Of a stretch of DNA of 63,450 nt, positions 46,002-55,481 are shown piece after piece. Each line of letters begins with the position of its first letter. The first letter of the stretch is position 1. The notes below the pieces were generated by a model. The model saw only the letters and a list, made by a program, of their open reading frames with translations, did no database searches and was not told where the DNA came from. The DNA comes from Maribacter sp. PR1 (GTDB lineage Bacteria; Bacteroidota; Bacteroidia; Flavobacteriales; Flavobacteriaceae), in the NCBI RefSeq assembly GCF_028464145.1, contig NZ_JAQPCG010000013.1, forward strand, positions 1 through 63,450. The letters run 5' to 3'. A program made the position numbers and the translations under genes.

Positions 46002-46430
46002 CTATGGCGCCGTTTTTTGTTGGTTTTCAATTTTTTGAAGGCTCCAAGCAATCGCAGCTTCCAAGTCATTGAATTGCCTAAGGGATTCCTTGAAAAACAT
46101 TTTTTCCAAAACGATACTGGCAAAACTACCTTGGGTACTTCCCACAACACTATAGTAGGATAACTGATGCCTGTTTTTATAAAATTTGAGCCACTCCGTA
46201 GGGATTACAGTATAACTATTTATACGGTTGGAAATGTAGGCAATGGGCTTATGCTCGCCGAAAATTTCCTTTGCAGCTTTAACTGCCTTTTCAGCCATAC
46301 TCCATTCGAATACAACACCTTCTTTCATCTCGGAAATGACTAATCCTTCAAAATAATAAAAGACCCCGAATTCAAATTCCCTTACCTCGCGTATTTTTTT
46401 GAAATAGGGAACGTCTTTTACACGTTTCAT
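46002..46430 (-). CDS. Hypothetical protein, STAS/SpoIIAA-like
   Basis: A 142-residue soluble protein with no signal peptide. An alternating pattern of strands and helices (FGVFYYFEGLVISEM, AIAWSLQKIENQQ at the end) resembles the single-domain STAS/SEC14-type proteins frequent in flavobacteria, but I see no motif that fixes the family. Monocistronic by spacing. Confidence 0.6.
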   Translation of the reverse strand: MKRVKDVPYFKKIREVREFEFGVFYYFEGLVISEMKEGVVFEWSMAEKAVKAAKEIFGEHKPIAYISNRINSYTVIPTEWLKFYKNRHQLSYYSVVGSTQGSFASIVLEKMFFKESLRQFNDLEAAIAWSLQKIENQQKTAP

Positions 46431-46535
46431 AGTGTTTTCTTCTATTTAAAGGGATGTAAATATACTAGTTATTTGGATTTAACAACCTTAAAATTAACGG
46501 ATAATGAGGGGTTTGAACAATAAAACCACGGAGAT

Positions 46536-46925
46536 CTAATTTTCCATATTCTTAAGTTGGATTTCCAAAGCTTTGGTGGAAAGTTGAACCTCAATAAAGG
46601 AAAGAATCAAGGAAATCATAAGCGCCAATAAACTAATTCCAAAAACGAGATTCGCCCAAAAGGTAAGTCGTATATAGATTAAGGACATGGTTATTACCGC
46701 CAGCAAAAAGCTGAAAATAGCAGTGGCTTGCATATTTTTAATAATCGTAAGTCTTCTTCGAAGCTTTCGTACCTGTAGCCCAACTGATTTTGAAGCGGTT
46801 TCCTCAAATTTTTGATGAAGCTGCCTAATTAATGCAGCAATGGCCAGGTATCTGGCGTTGTAGGCCAACATGGTCAGAGAAATGGCCGGAAACAGCAATG
46901 CGGGAATTCCTAGGTTTAGTTCCAT
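46536..46925 (-). CDS. DUF2721 membrane protein
   Basis: A 129-residue protein with an N-terminal hydrophobic segment (about 8-30, ALLFPAISLTMLAYNARYLAIA), a charged middle (35-60), and two further membrane helices (62-85 and 92-112). The layout AYNARYLAIAALIRQLH matches the DUF2721 family, whose function is not known. The large BNR protein gene lies 18 bases downstream on the same strand, so they may share a transcript. Confidence 0.8.
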   Translation of the reverse strand: MELNLGIPALLFPAISLTMLAYNARYLAIAALIRQLHQKFEETASKSVGLQVRKLRRRLTIIKNMQATAIFSFLLAVITMSLIYIRLTFWANLVFGISLLALMISLILSFIEVQLSTKALEIQLKNMEN

Positions 46926-46942
46926 TTTGTACGCACTATTTT

Positions 46943-49828
46943 TTATTCAATTTTAAAGTTACTTTTTTCTGTTTTTCCATTGCATGAAATTTCTACATTA
47001 TACGTTCCTTTTGGTAAATAGGTTTTGCCGTCTTTAGCCTCTTCCAGCTTGGTTTTGTGTTTTTGTAAATAATTATTTTTTCCCTCTTTGGAAAAGGCCA
47101 CATCAAAAGAGAGGATATTAATTCCTTTGTCGGCGTTCGTTTCTGTTTGGCTCACAACAATCCCATCTTCAGAAAGCACCTGAGCTTTAATCATACCAGG
47201 TGTTGAAACATAGAATACAATATCAAGTCCGGGAGTATTCGGTTTTTGCCATACGCTTCGTGCATTGCCCCATCGATTTGAATATTTTTTGTTTTCTAGG
47301 GGAAATACGTGTATTTTTTGATTTAGAATATCCGGGGTCATGGACTGCAAAGGTGCGATACCTGCTTTATAGATTCCCCTTCCATGCGTGGCCACAACCA
47401 ATTCTTTTGCTTCGGGCTGTATTACAAGGTCATGTACGGCTACATTAGGCATGCCGTTTTGAAAAGCTTCCCAAGTCTTCCCTTGGTTCAACGAGGCATA
47501 TAGGCCATTATCCGTACCTACAAAAAGTAAATTTTCATTTGCAGTATCCTCAATGATCACATTAACCGGAGCGTCTGGTATGTTGGAAGCAATGGATTGC
47601 CAAGACTTTCCATAATCCTCGCTCTTAAATACATAGCTGGTGAAATCGTCGTAGCGGTAACCGCTGAGCGCGGCGTATACCCGTTCCTTTTTATGCTGGG
47701 ATGCCACTACTTGAGCTACCCAAAGGGGATGCCCCCTATTTGTACTTATCGTACCGGAAATCGATGTAAGGTTGATGTTCTGTCCGATATCCTCCCAAGT
47801 ACTACCTCCATTTTTGGATACCTGTATATGTCCATCATCGGTACCTGCATAAAGTAGTCCAAATTGAAAGGGTGATTCTGAAATGGTCGTAATGGTTCCA
47901 TAGGGGACATTTCCTGTTTTTCCACCGGATGTCAGGTCAGGGGAGATGGGTTCCCAAGTATCGCCTTGGTCCATGGACCGCATAAATTTGTTGGTGCCGA
48001 AATACAGGATGTCCTGATTATGGGATGATAGTAGGATGGGAGACTCCCAATTGAACCGATAGGGCGATTCCCCCAAACTGTGGGTGGGCCTGATGAAGGT
48101 GCGGGTGTCTTTCCCAAGGTCCAATCGTGAATAATAACCGAATTGTGAGCCTGTATATACGATTTGTGGGTTTCTACGGTCTATTTGTATCTGCATTCCG
48201 TCCCCACCTGCAATTCCCTTCCACGGATTATGTCCCGTTTGTTGCCATTCAAAGTCGGTCTCAGCATTGTTTGGACCCATCCAAACGCCATTGTCCTGGA
48301 GACCACCATATACGTTGTAGGGTTCTTGATGGTCTATATTTACCGCAAAAAAGGTTCCCACGGATTCGGAATTTTGTTTTGTCCAGTTTGCCCCATCATC
48401 ATAGGAAATATTCAAACCGCCATCATTACCATTGATGAGGTGCCCGGGCCGTTTTGGGTTCACCCAAAGGGAATGATGGTCCACATGTACATTTTCCCTT
48501 TGGATAGAGGTATAGGTTTTTCCCGCATCATCGGATTTGATAATGGGAACGCCTAGAAGATAGATTTTATCCTTATTGCTGGCGTCTACTCGCACTTGGG
48601 CAAATACATAACCATAACTGTAAAACAGATTATCAATGTAATCTTCGTTCTGTTTTGTCCAAGTTTGACCTCCGTTATCACTGCGATATACCTCGGCCCC
48701 AATGACTGGTGTGTCCTGTTCATCTGAATCCCCTTCTCCAAGATATCGGGCCACATCAGAAGGTTGTATTTCTTTTTTTATGACCATTTCCTTCATGGTT
48801 TGGGCCGTATATTTTTTGGGAAAACGGTTCTTTTTTAGAAAGGAATCCAATTCGGTATTTTTCAGTTCCTGAAACTCGGATACGGTCATACTCGTAAAGT
48901 CCTTTCTTGTAAGGCCAGAGGGTTGATCTTCTTCTTTTGTGGTTTTTGGGCGCCGAAACTGATTGTCATGCACGGCATATACCGTTTGTTCATCGAATAC
49001 AGCAAATCCTATCCGACCTACACCTTCCCCCGTTGGAAACCCGCTTCCCGAACCAGCTATCTTTTTCCAGGAACTACCGCCGTCCGTACTTTTATAAATG
49101 CCCGATGCATTTCCGCTACCTATAAAATCCCAGGCCTTTCTATCCTTTTCCCAAGCAGCCGCATACTGTATGGAGAAATTGTTGGGCGCATGGGCCACAT
49201 CAATGATTCCCGTAGTATTGTTTATATAAAGGGTCTTTTGCCACGTTCTCCCGCCATCGGTACTTTTGTACATGCCCCGTTCTTCATTGGGGGAATAGAG
49301 ATGGCCCGTAACCCCTACCACTACTTCGTTTGGATTGTTGGGATGTACGAGAATGCGCCCAAAGTGATGCGCATCGGCAAGGCCCATGTTTTCCCATGTT
49401 TTTCCATTATCGTTCGTCTTTAGTATGCCAATGCCAGAATAGGATGAACGAGAGGAAATATTCTCTCCCGTACCCACCCAAATGGTCCTGGAAGGCCAGT
49501 GGATACCAATATCCCCTACATTGATGCTTGGCGCATTATCCATAATTGGGGTGAAGGTGGTCCCATTGTTTCTGGTATGCCACACACCACCCGATGCATA
49601 ACCAACATAAAATTCGGTGGGGTCATCTGGATTGACTTCTAAATCGGCCACCCTTCCACTCATGACCGTAGGTCCGATGTTTTTTAAGGGAATATGCTTA
49701 AAAATCGATTGTTCCTGTAGTGTTGCCTTGGCGGATATATCAAGGGCCACCTCCTCGGGTTTAGTAGGTTGTACCTGTGAAAAGCCTAGGCCTATAGAAA
49801 ACAAAGTGATAACGAAAAAAAGTCTCAT
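46943..49828 (-). CDS. Exported BNR/Asp-box beta-propeller protein (sortilin/VPS10-like)
   Basis: A 961-residue exported protein with a signal peptide (MRLFFVITLFSIGLGFSQ) and a long series of Asp-box repeats of the form S-x-D-x-G-x-T-W: STDGGRTW, STDGGSSW, SDNGGQTW, SYDDGANW, SKNGGSTW, SEDYGKSW. These build one or two beta-propellers like those of sortilin and sialidases, here without the catalytic residues of a sialidase. A C-terminal Ig-like part (about 870-960) follows. It shares its design with the protein at 55482. A function in binding peptides or glycans outside the inner membrane is inference. Confidence 0.87.
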   Translation of the reverse strand: MRLFFVITLFSIGLGFSQVQPTKPEEVALDISAKATLQEQSIFKHIPLKNIGPTVMSGRVADLEVNPDDPTEFYVGYASGGVWHTRNNGTTFTPIMDNAPSINVGDIGIHWPSRTIWVGTGENISSRSSYSGIGILKTNDNGKTWENMGLADAHHFGRILVHPNNPNEVVVGVTGHLYSPNEERGMYKSTDGGRTWQKTLYINNTTGIIDVAHAPNNFSIQYAAAWEKDRKAWDFIGSGNASGIYKSTDGGSSWKKIAGSGSGFPTGEGVGRIGFAVFDEQTVYAVHDNQFRRPKTTKEEDQPSGLTRKDFTSMTVSEFQELKNTELDSFLKKNRFPKKYTAQTMKEMVIKKEIQPSDVARYLGEGDSDEQDTPVIGAEVYRSDNGGQTWTKQNEDYIDNLFYSYGYVFAQVRVDASNKDKIYLLGVPIIKSDDAGKTYTSIQRENVHVDHHSLWVNPKRPGHLINGNDGGLNISYDDGANWTKQNSESVGTFFAVNIDHQEPYNVYGGLQDNGVWMGPNNAETDFEWQQTGHNPWKGIAGGDGMQIQIDRRNPQIVYTGSQFGYYSRLDLGKDTRTFIRPTHSLGESPYRFNWESPILLSSHNQDILYFGTNKFMRSMDQGDTWEPISPDLTSGGKTGNVPYGTITTISESPFQFGLLYAGTDDGHIQVSKNGGSTWEDIGQNINLTSISGTISTNRGHPLWVAQVVASQHKKERVYAALSGYRYDDFTSYVFKSEDYGKSWQSIASNIPDAPVNVIIEDTANENLLFVGTDNGLYASLNQGKTWEAFQNGMPNVAVHDLVIQPEAKELVVATHGRGIYKAGIAPLQSMTPDILNQKIHVFPLENKKYSNRWGNARSVWQKPNTPGLDIVFYVSTPGMIKAQVLSEDGIVVSQTETNADKGINILSFDVAFSKEGKNNYLQKHKTKLEEAKDGKTYLPKGTYNVEISCNGKTEKSNFKIE

Positions 49829-50059
49829 AGTAAAAAATCAGAAATTACAATTTGGAAGGTAGCAATAAGTTCAGGGTGCAGCAAAAAAAATCTCTTGGCA
49901 AAAACCGTTGTAATATAGGTCCCGAAAACTAACAAGGTGGGACAATAGTTGATCTCCCTCTTTTTTGTAGTTTTAGGACCGAAATAGATACAATGAAACA
50001 TCCTTGAAGAATTATTTTGGATGTTCCATGTAACTTTTGAAAAACTATAATTACAATAC

Positions 50060-50638
50060 ATGAAATATAGTATCCTAGTTTTTGTCTTTTGTCTTGTTGT
50101 TTCTGCCTGTTCATCCCTAAAAAAGTACGATGTAGGCCAAATTGTAACTCCCCAGGGTGAAATTTTGGTATGGCTCCATGACGAGACGCCCAATCACAAA
50201 AAAAGCTTTATTCAATTGGCGAATGCAGGGTATTGGGACAGTCTCACCTTCAATAGGGTCATTCCCAATTTTGTGGCACAGGCAGGTTGCCCGGATGCGC
50301 CAGAAGGCTTCAATGACCCCGAATACCTGCTGGCGCCGGAATTCAATGAGAAGTTGACACATACGTACGGTGCCTTTGGTGCTGGCAGGGATGGAAATCC
50401 GGATAAACTATCGGCACGCTGCCAATTTTATATAGTACAGAACAAACAGGGCGAACATCGCTTGGATGGTGATTATACGGTGTACGGCAAGGTAATCAAG
50501 GGTATGCAGGTGGTAGATGCCATGGTCAATGTGCCCACGGACAGTTTGGACGAACCGGTAACACCCATTACCATGGACGTAAATATTTTGAAGATGAGCG
50601 CCAAAGACCTTAAGAATTTTACCCTTGATTTCGATTAA
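50060..50638 (+). CDS. Peptidyl-prolyl cis-trans isomerase, cyclophilin-type lipoprotein
   Basis: A 192-residue exported prolyl isomerase. A lipoprotein signal ends VVSACSSLK; the cyclophilin core follows, with the active-site region FNRVIPNFVAQAGCP (Arg and Phe positions), then GAGRDGNPDKLSARCQFYIV and YGKVIKGMQVVDA. It helps fold secreted proteins in the periplasm. Divergent from the BNR gene (231-base spacer with no recognised signal) and overlapping the M28 peptidase gene by 4 bases at its 3' end. Confidence 0.9.
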   Translation: MKYSILVFVFCLVVSACSSLKKYDVGQIVTPQGEILVWLHDETPNHKKSFIQLANAGYWDSLTFNRVIPNFVAQAGCPDAPEGFNDPEYLLAPEFNEKLTHTYGAFGAGRDGNPDKLSARCQFYIVQNKQGEHRLDGDYTVYGKVIKGMQVVDAMVNVPTDSLDEPVTPITMDVNILKMSAKDLKNFTLDFD

Positions 50639-52356
50639 CGTGCGTCAAGTTCTGTCAAGTAGTTTTGGGTCCTTTCTCTTACTTTTTGTTGGGCAACTTT
50701 AATCTTATGTTGCAAATCCTTCGTGGGTAGGGGTTCCAAATCTGTTATAGATTGTAAAGCTTTTAAGTACCAATCCTCCCAAGCGGCAAGTATTGGTTTT
50801 TCATCCGCGGGAAGTGTACTTTTAATGCTGAGCTCAAATTCCGATTCCAAACGTTTTAGGGCCGATTTTTCAACGAGATTCAGTATCTCATTGGCTGTAT
50901 CGGTATTGGCATTGACCAGATAAAGTCCACTGGCCAAAGCGGCCGTTCCAACATTTTTCAAAGTCTCTTGGGAGACTTTGTCAATTCTGTCATTATCGGT
51001 ATGATAGAACTGATCCGTAAAATGCCATAAAAGTAGCCCGGGGATATCCGATTTTAAAAAGGGCGTATGGTCGCTTCCTCCCTCAAAAGGGTTTGTATTC
51101 ACCTTCCAATTCGCATAGTTCCCCTGTTCTTTAAAATTATGGATGATAAAATCGTTGAGGTAATGGGGTTTCATATCCTCCAAGGCTAGTACTTCGCCTC
51201 CCCATTCCGTATGTTTATCTTGGCCACGGGTCCAAATGGCACTGGGATCTGGCATTTTTTCTATTAGGAATGAGCCACCCGTGATGTCTGTATTCTCACC
51301 TACCATATCCAGACTAATGCCCCATTTTATGCCTTTGGCCCTCTCTTTATCTTCTTGTATGTACCTATGGGTCGAAGAGATTTCATCACCCCATAAAAAG
51401 GTCAAGGTTCGGTCCACATCTAGTTTGTTTTCTTCAATTAAACTTGCTGCAATAGTGGCCATTTCCAATTGTGTTCCAACACCACTGGCATTGTCGTTGG
51501 CTCCGGGTTCTTGAATATGGGCGCTAAACACCAATCTTTCCTGAGGGTTTTTGGAGCCTTTTATGTTGGCGATTACCGTAAGCTCATCCGTAGTGTAGAT
51601 TTTTGTTTGAATATTCACGGTCACTTTTGTTCTTCCTTTTTTCAAGGCTTCTTGGAGTCTTTCCTTGGCTTCAAAGGACAGGGCGATACCCCAAAATTTC
51701 GTATCGGTTTGTGATGGCAGGCTTCTAAATTGGATGGAAGTGACATTTTTTTCGGGTTGCAGATAATCCGGATTATCATAGGACAGGACACCCAAAACGC
51801 CGTTTCCCAAAAGTTGTTTGTAGACACTTCTGATGCCCGATTCTATAAAGACGACTTTATCTTTTAAATCCATCGACGAAAGATCATCCTCCGGTTTTAT
51901 ATAAATGACCTCCGCCGTAATACCTGCCTGAGGGGTGGAAACGGAGTTGAGGAAGGTCATATTCCTGTTTTTGGAAGAGACTAAAAGCGGTGTGCTTTCC
52001 CCTACGATACTCAACTGTGCCGAAACAGGTTCCCAGGTGGGCCTATCCATGGGTCTGGATTCAATGCGATAAGTGAGTCGACTCGTTGACTGGGCTTCGG
52101 ATTCCAAAACGTAGCCGGCTTTTTCCAATTCGGATGCAATCCAATCAACACTTTTATTGAAACCGGTATTTCCTGGAACTCGCCAGTATTGGGCTACGAA
52201 CTCGGTCGTGTTATAGGCCAAAGTTCCATCAAATGCCGGGCGGACAAGTACAAGGTAACGGTTACTTTCATTTTCTGAAGTTTGGGAATGCCCCAAGAAG
52301 AAAGAAAAAATTAAAAAAATAAATAGAAAGGCGTTTGATACTTTTTGATGGCTCAT
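50635..52356 (-). CDS. Exported M28 family zinc peptidase
   Basis: A 573-residue aminopeptidase. Signal peptide (LIFSFFLGHSQ), a protease-associated-like region in the middle, then the M28 domain: His and Asp in FSAHIQEPGANDNASG, Glu in WGDEIS, Asp in SLDMVGEN, and His in FYHTDND, the set that binds two zinc ions. A C-terminal helical part follows. ATG 52356 was chosen; the frame stays open to a TTG 18 bases upstream. It lies 20 bases below the sulfatase gene and likely shares its transcript. Confidence 0.9.
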   Translation of the reverse strand: MSHQKVSNAFLFIFLIFSFFLGHSQTSENESNRYLVLVRPAFDGTLAYNTTEFVAQYWRVPGNTGFNKSVDWIASELEKAGYVLESEAQSTSRLTYRIESRPMDRPTWEPVSAQLSIVGESTPLLVSSKNRNMTFLNSVSTPQAGITAEVIYIKPEDDLSSMDLKDKVVFIESGIRSVYKQLLGNGVLGVLSYDNPDYLQPEKNVTSIQFRSLPSQTDTKFWGIALSFEAKERLQEALKKGRTKVTVNIQTKIYTTDELTVIANIKGSKNPQERLVFSAHIQEPGANDNASGVGTQLEMATIAASLIEENKLDVDRTLTFLWGDEISSTHRYIQEDKERAKGIKWGISLDMVGENTDITGGSFLIEKMPDPSAIWTRGQDKHTEWGGEVLALEDMKPHYLNDFIIHNFKEQGNYANWKVNTNPFEGGSDHTPFLKSDIPGLLLWHFTDQFYHTDNDRIDKVSQETLKNVGTAALASGLYLVNANTDTANEILNLVEKSALKRLESEFELSIKSTLPADEKPILAAWEDWYLKALQSITDLEPLPTKDLQHKIKVAQQKVRERTQNYLTELDAR

Positions 52357-52376
52357 ATTGTTATTCAGAATCAATT

Positions 52377-53939
52377 TTATTCTAACCGAAGTAATTCATT
52401 ATGGGTTTGTTTATGGTCAATGATAGCGCGGTATTCCTGTATCATTTCCTCTAATTTTTCAGGATTACTATGGGCCAAATTTTTTTGCTGACCAATATCT
52501 TCCTTCAGATTATATAATTGGTATACGCTGTCATTTCCCAATTCAATATCTACCAAAACGTTTCTGACAGCCCCTTTATAAGGTGGAATCATCGCCCAAT
52601 CCCCTTTTCTGAAGGCCGTTCTGGAAGTCGCTTCCATAACCAGTTTGTCCCTTCCATCCTTACTTTTCCCCATCAACACACCCAATAAATCTTGGCTATC
52701 GAGAGACGATTCATCACTATCCACCAAATTGGCAAGGGAGGAAAATAGGTCTAATTGAGAAACCATTGCATCCGATACTCCAGGTGCTATGACCCCTTTC
52801 CAGTACGTAATAAAAGGTACTCGGGTCCCCGCTTCGAACAGACTATATTTACCTCCTCTGAGTACCCCTGCAGGTTTATGGTTTCCCAATTTTTCAACGG
52901 CTTCATCGTAATATCCATCGTTTACGACCGGGCCATTATCACTGGAGAAGATTATCAAGGTATTTTCCAATAATCCTACCTCTTCAAGAGTTTTCATAAA
53001 CGCACCGATAACCCAGTCAGCTTCAACTATAACATCTCCCCTGGGCCCCATACCGGATTTCCCAACGAACCTTGGATGCGGCGTTCTAGGAACATGGGGC
53101 TGTTGTAGGGCATAATAAAGAAAGAATGGACGATTCTTATTCGTTTTGACATAGGCTTGGGCATCCGCAAGAAAATAGTCGGCCATATCCTCATCGACCC
53201 ATTTGGCGGCTTCCCCACCCTTCATAAAACCGATTCTTGGAATTCCGTTAACAATACTGTTATTATGTCCGTGGTGCCATTTCATTTTAAGCATTTCCGG
53301 ATTATCCAAACCAGTAGGTTCACCTTCAAAATTCTTTTCATAGCTGACTTCAATGGGGTCGTTAGGGTCTAGATTTACGACTTCACCATTTTTAATATAG
53401 ACCGTTGGAACCCTATCTTGTGTAGCGGCCAAAATATTGCTATAGTCGAAACCCACTTCATTGGGACCCGGACTTATATGTTGGTTCCAATCGATTTCTC
53501 CTGCTCCCAGGCCGAGATGCCATTTTCCGATAATTCCCGTAGCATACCCTTTTGATTTGAGTATTTTTGGAATGGTGTTTTGTGCGGTATCGATAATTAA
53601 CGAGGCCGACCCTGGAAGAATTTTGGCATTTTTGTTTCGCCAAGGATAAACTCCCGTTAAAAGGGCATATCTACTAGGCGTACAGGTGGCGGATGAGGCA
53701 TAGCCGTTGGTAAACCTGAGTCCACCATTGGCCAGTACATCCATATTGGGGGTTTCCAATTCGGTGGCCCCATAGGCACCAATTTCCCCGTATCCTAAAT
53801 CATCGGCATATATGATAACTATGTTAGGTTTCTCTGGTAAATTAACGGACGATTCCTTTTTTAATATTTTATCGTTCTTACAGCAAAAAAGCGTTAAAAT
53901 TATTGATAGAAAAAGAATTGTGGTCTTATAATCTTTCAT
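52377..53939 (-). CDS. Sulfatase lipoprotein (arylsulfatase-type, formylglycine enzyme)
   Basis: A 520-residue sulfatase with a lipoprotein signal (LTLFCCKND). The formylglycine motif is CTPSR (Cys86), which requires maturation by an FGE or anSME elsewhere. Metal-binding ADDLGYGE (45-52) and SSDNGP, and the active-site GKWHLG, are in place. It hydrolyses sulfate esters, most probably of algal or animal polysaccharides, in the periplasm or on the surface. ATG 53939 is preferred over the TTG 21 bases upstream. It belongs to a block with M28 peptidases and BNR proteins. Confidence 0.92.
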   Translation of the reverse strand: MKDYKTTILFLSIILTLFCCKNDKILKKESSVNLPEKPNIVIIYADDLGYGEIGAYGATELETPNMDVLANGGLRFTNGYASSATCTPSRYALLTGVYPWRNKNAKILPGSASLIIDTAQNTIPKILKSKGYATGIIGKWHLGLGAGEIDWNQHISPGPNEVGFDYSNILAATQDRVPTVYIKNGEVVNLDPNDPIEVSYEKNFEGEPTGLDNPEMLKMKWHHGHNNSIVNGIPRIGFMKGGEAAKWVDEDMADYFLADAQAYVKTNKNRPFFLYYALQQPHVPRTPHPRFVGKSGMGPRGDVIVEADWVIGAFMKTLEEVGLLENTLIIFSSDNGPVVNDGYYDEAVEKLGNHKPAGVLRGGKYSLFEAGTRVPFITYWKGVIAPGVSDAMVSQLDLFSSLANLVDSDESSLDSQDLLGVLMGKSKDGRDKLVMEATSRTAFRKGDWAMIPPYKGAVRNVLVDIELGNDSVYQLYNLKEDIGQQKNLAHSNPEKLEEMIQEYRAIIDHKQTHNELLRLE

Positions 53940-54008
53940 AACTATGGAATGAAATATCAACTTTAGTAATTAATTATAGTAAACTGAAAAACCACATAAA
54001 AAGAGATC

Positions 54009-55460
54009 CTATTCATCCCATTTCCAATCGCCCCCAATAATCAGTTTTTCCTTTAAGTTGTTTTTGATCATAAATTCCTTTGTGGTCTCGCTGTCCATTT
54101 TGGTAGCGGGCAAGGTCTCGGCATTGGCTAGGCCATAAAGCATCATGGTTCCAAATCTGGAAGTATTGGTCATATGTTCCTCGTTCACCAAATTAAAGTC
54201 GTCGCAATCCGAATGATAGCAGCCATAAATGGAACGGTCCAAGTTGCTGTGCACGGATAAAATAGGCACCCCTTCCAACATAAAAGGCTGATGGTCGCTA
54301 TGCAGTCCGGAGCGGTTGGAAAACTCGTTTTTATAAATACTGTCCTGTTGTTGAATAGCAGCTCCTAATTCGGTAAAAAAGGCCTCGTTATCCAATTTTC
54401 CACCGGCGTTCATTCCTATGGGGTTACCCGCCATATCTAAATTCATCATGTATTTGATTTGTTCCATTTTACCCTCTTTTAAAGCCTCGGCTACCATATG
54501 TCTTGATCCAAAAAGCCCTTGTTCCTCACCCATAAACATAACAAACTTTACAGTTCTTTTTGGTTGAAGATTATTTGCTTTAAATGCCCTGGCAATATCC
54601 AATACGGCAAACGAACCAATTCCGTTATCAATGGCACCCGTAGCTAGATCCCAAGAATCCAGATGACCCCCTATCACAATGATCTCGTCAGGAATTTCAC
54701 TTCCCGGTAATGTAGCTACCACGTTCCTTGCCTTAATCATGTCGCTATTATTGGTCATTTCAATGGTGGCGGAGGCGGTTCCTTCTTTCAGGGTTTCTTT
54801 TAAGGCCATACCATCTTCCTTGCCGATACATACCGCAGGAATGGGTATCAATTCCCCGGTTACGGAGGCGGTTCCCGTTAATAGTACCCCATTATCTACC
54901 TGATTGATAATGATGATTCCCTTGGCGCCGTATTTGATGGCCAAGGCCGTTTTTTCACTTCGGTGAAGGTTGGTCAATCCCTCCGGACTTCCCTCTAAAA
55001 TACTGATATAGACCAGGGCAATTTTATCGGTTGCCGCATCTGGGTTGGCTGCATAATCCGCTTCCAGTCCGTTGCCCATATCCACAATTTCTCCAGTTAC
55101 GTTAGCTTCCACAGGGGAATGTCCCAAGGTTACTGCCTTCACGGCTTCGTCGTTAATGGAAACGGATACCGTTCCGCGAGACCAAGCCTCTACCTCAAAG
55201 GTTTGGTATTCCACATCCTCAAAACCGTATTCCTTAAACTTGTTATAGGTATATTCCTCTGCCTTGGCCCCATTTTCAGAACCTGTTAGGCGGTGACCGA
55301 TGGTTTCACTAGCTTCTTTAAGGGTGCTGTAACCCTTGGCATTTTGCTGTATTTCCGTGTCGATTCTAGCAAATAGTTCCGCTTGCGATTCTTCTTTTTT
55401 GGATTCACCGCAAGACATGGCCAAAACGGTTGTTAAGGCAATAAAGAGTTGTTTTTTCAT
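54009..55460 (-). CDS. M28 peptidase with a PA domain, lipoprotein
   Basis: A 483-residue peptidase. Lipoprotein signal (TTVLAMSCGES), then a protease-associated insert (about 130-230, KYGAKGIIIINQVDNG) and an M28 catalytic core: GGHLDSWD and DNGIGS (metal His, Asp), MGEEQGLFGS (Glu), NLDMAGN (Asp), and CYHSDCDDF (His). This pattern is that of glutaminyl cyclase/aminopeptidase-type M28 enzymes that trim N-terminal residues. It is the second M28 enzyme in the block; the BNR gene lies 21 bases upstream. Confidence 0.92.
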   Translation of the reverse strand: MKKQLFIALTTVLAMSCGESKKEESQAELFARIDTEIQQNAKGYSTLKEASETIGHRLTGSENGAKAEEYTYNKFKEYGFEDVEYQTFEVEAWSRGTVSVSINDEAVKAVTLGHSPVEANVTGEIVDMGNGLEADYAANPDAATDKIALVYISILEGSPEGLTNLHRSEKTALAIKYGAKGIIIINQVDNGVLLTGTASVTGELIPIPAVCIGKEDGMALKETLKEGTASATIEMTNNSDMIKARNVVATLPGSEIPDEIIVIGGHLDSWDLATGAIDNGIGSFAVLDIARAFKANNLQPKRTVKFVMFMGEEQGLFGSRHMVAEALKEGKMEQIKYMMNLDMAGNPIGMNAGGKLDNEAFFTELGAAIQQQDSIYKNEFSNRSGLHSDHQPFMLEGVPILSVHSNLDRSIYGCYHSDCDDFNLVNEEHMTNTSRFGTMMLYGLANAETLPATKMDSETTKEFMIKNNLKEKLIIGGDWKWDE

Positions 55461-55481
55461 AGGTATGTTCGTTGAATTATG

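Noticed and set aside
45839..46150. 103-residue minus-strand frame next to sdhC
   Set aside because: Overlaps the more plausible 142-residue gene at 46002 in another frame and shows no domain character.
48923..49423. 166-residue plus-strand frame over the first BNR gene
   Set aside because: Antisense shadow without a start signal or domain.
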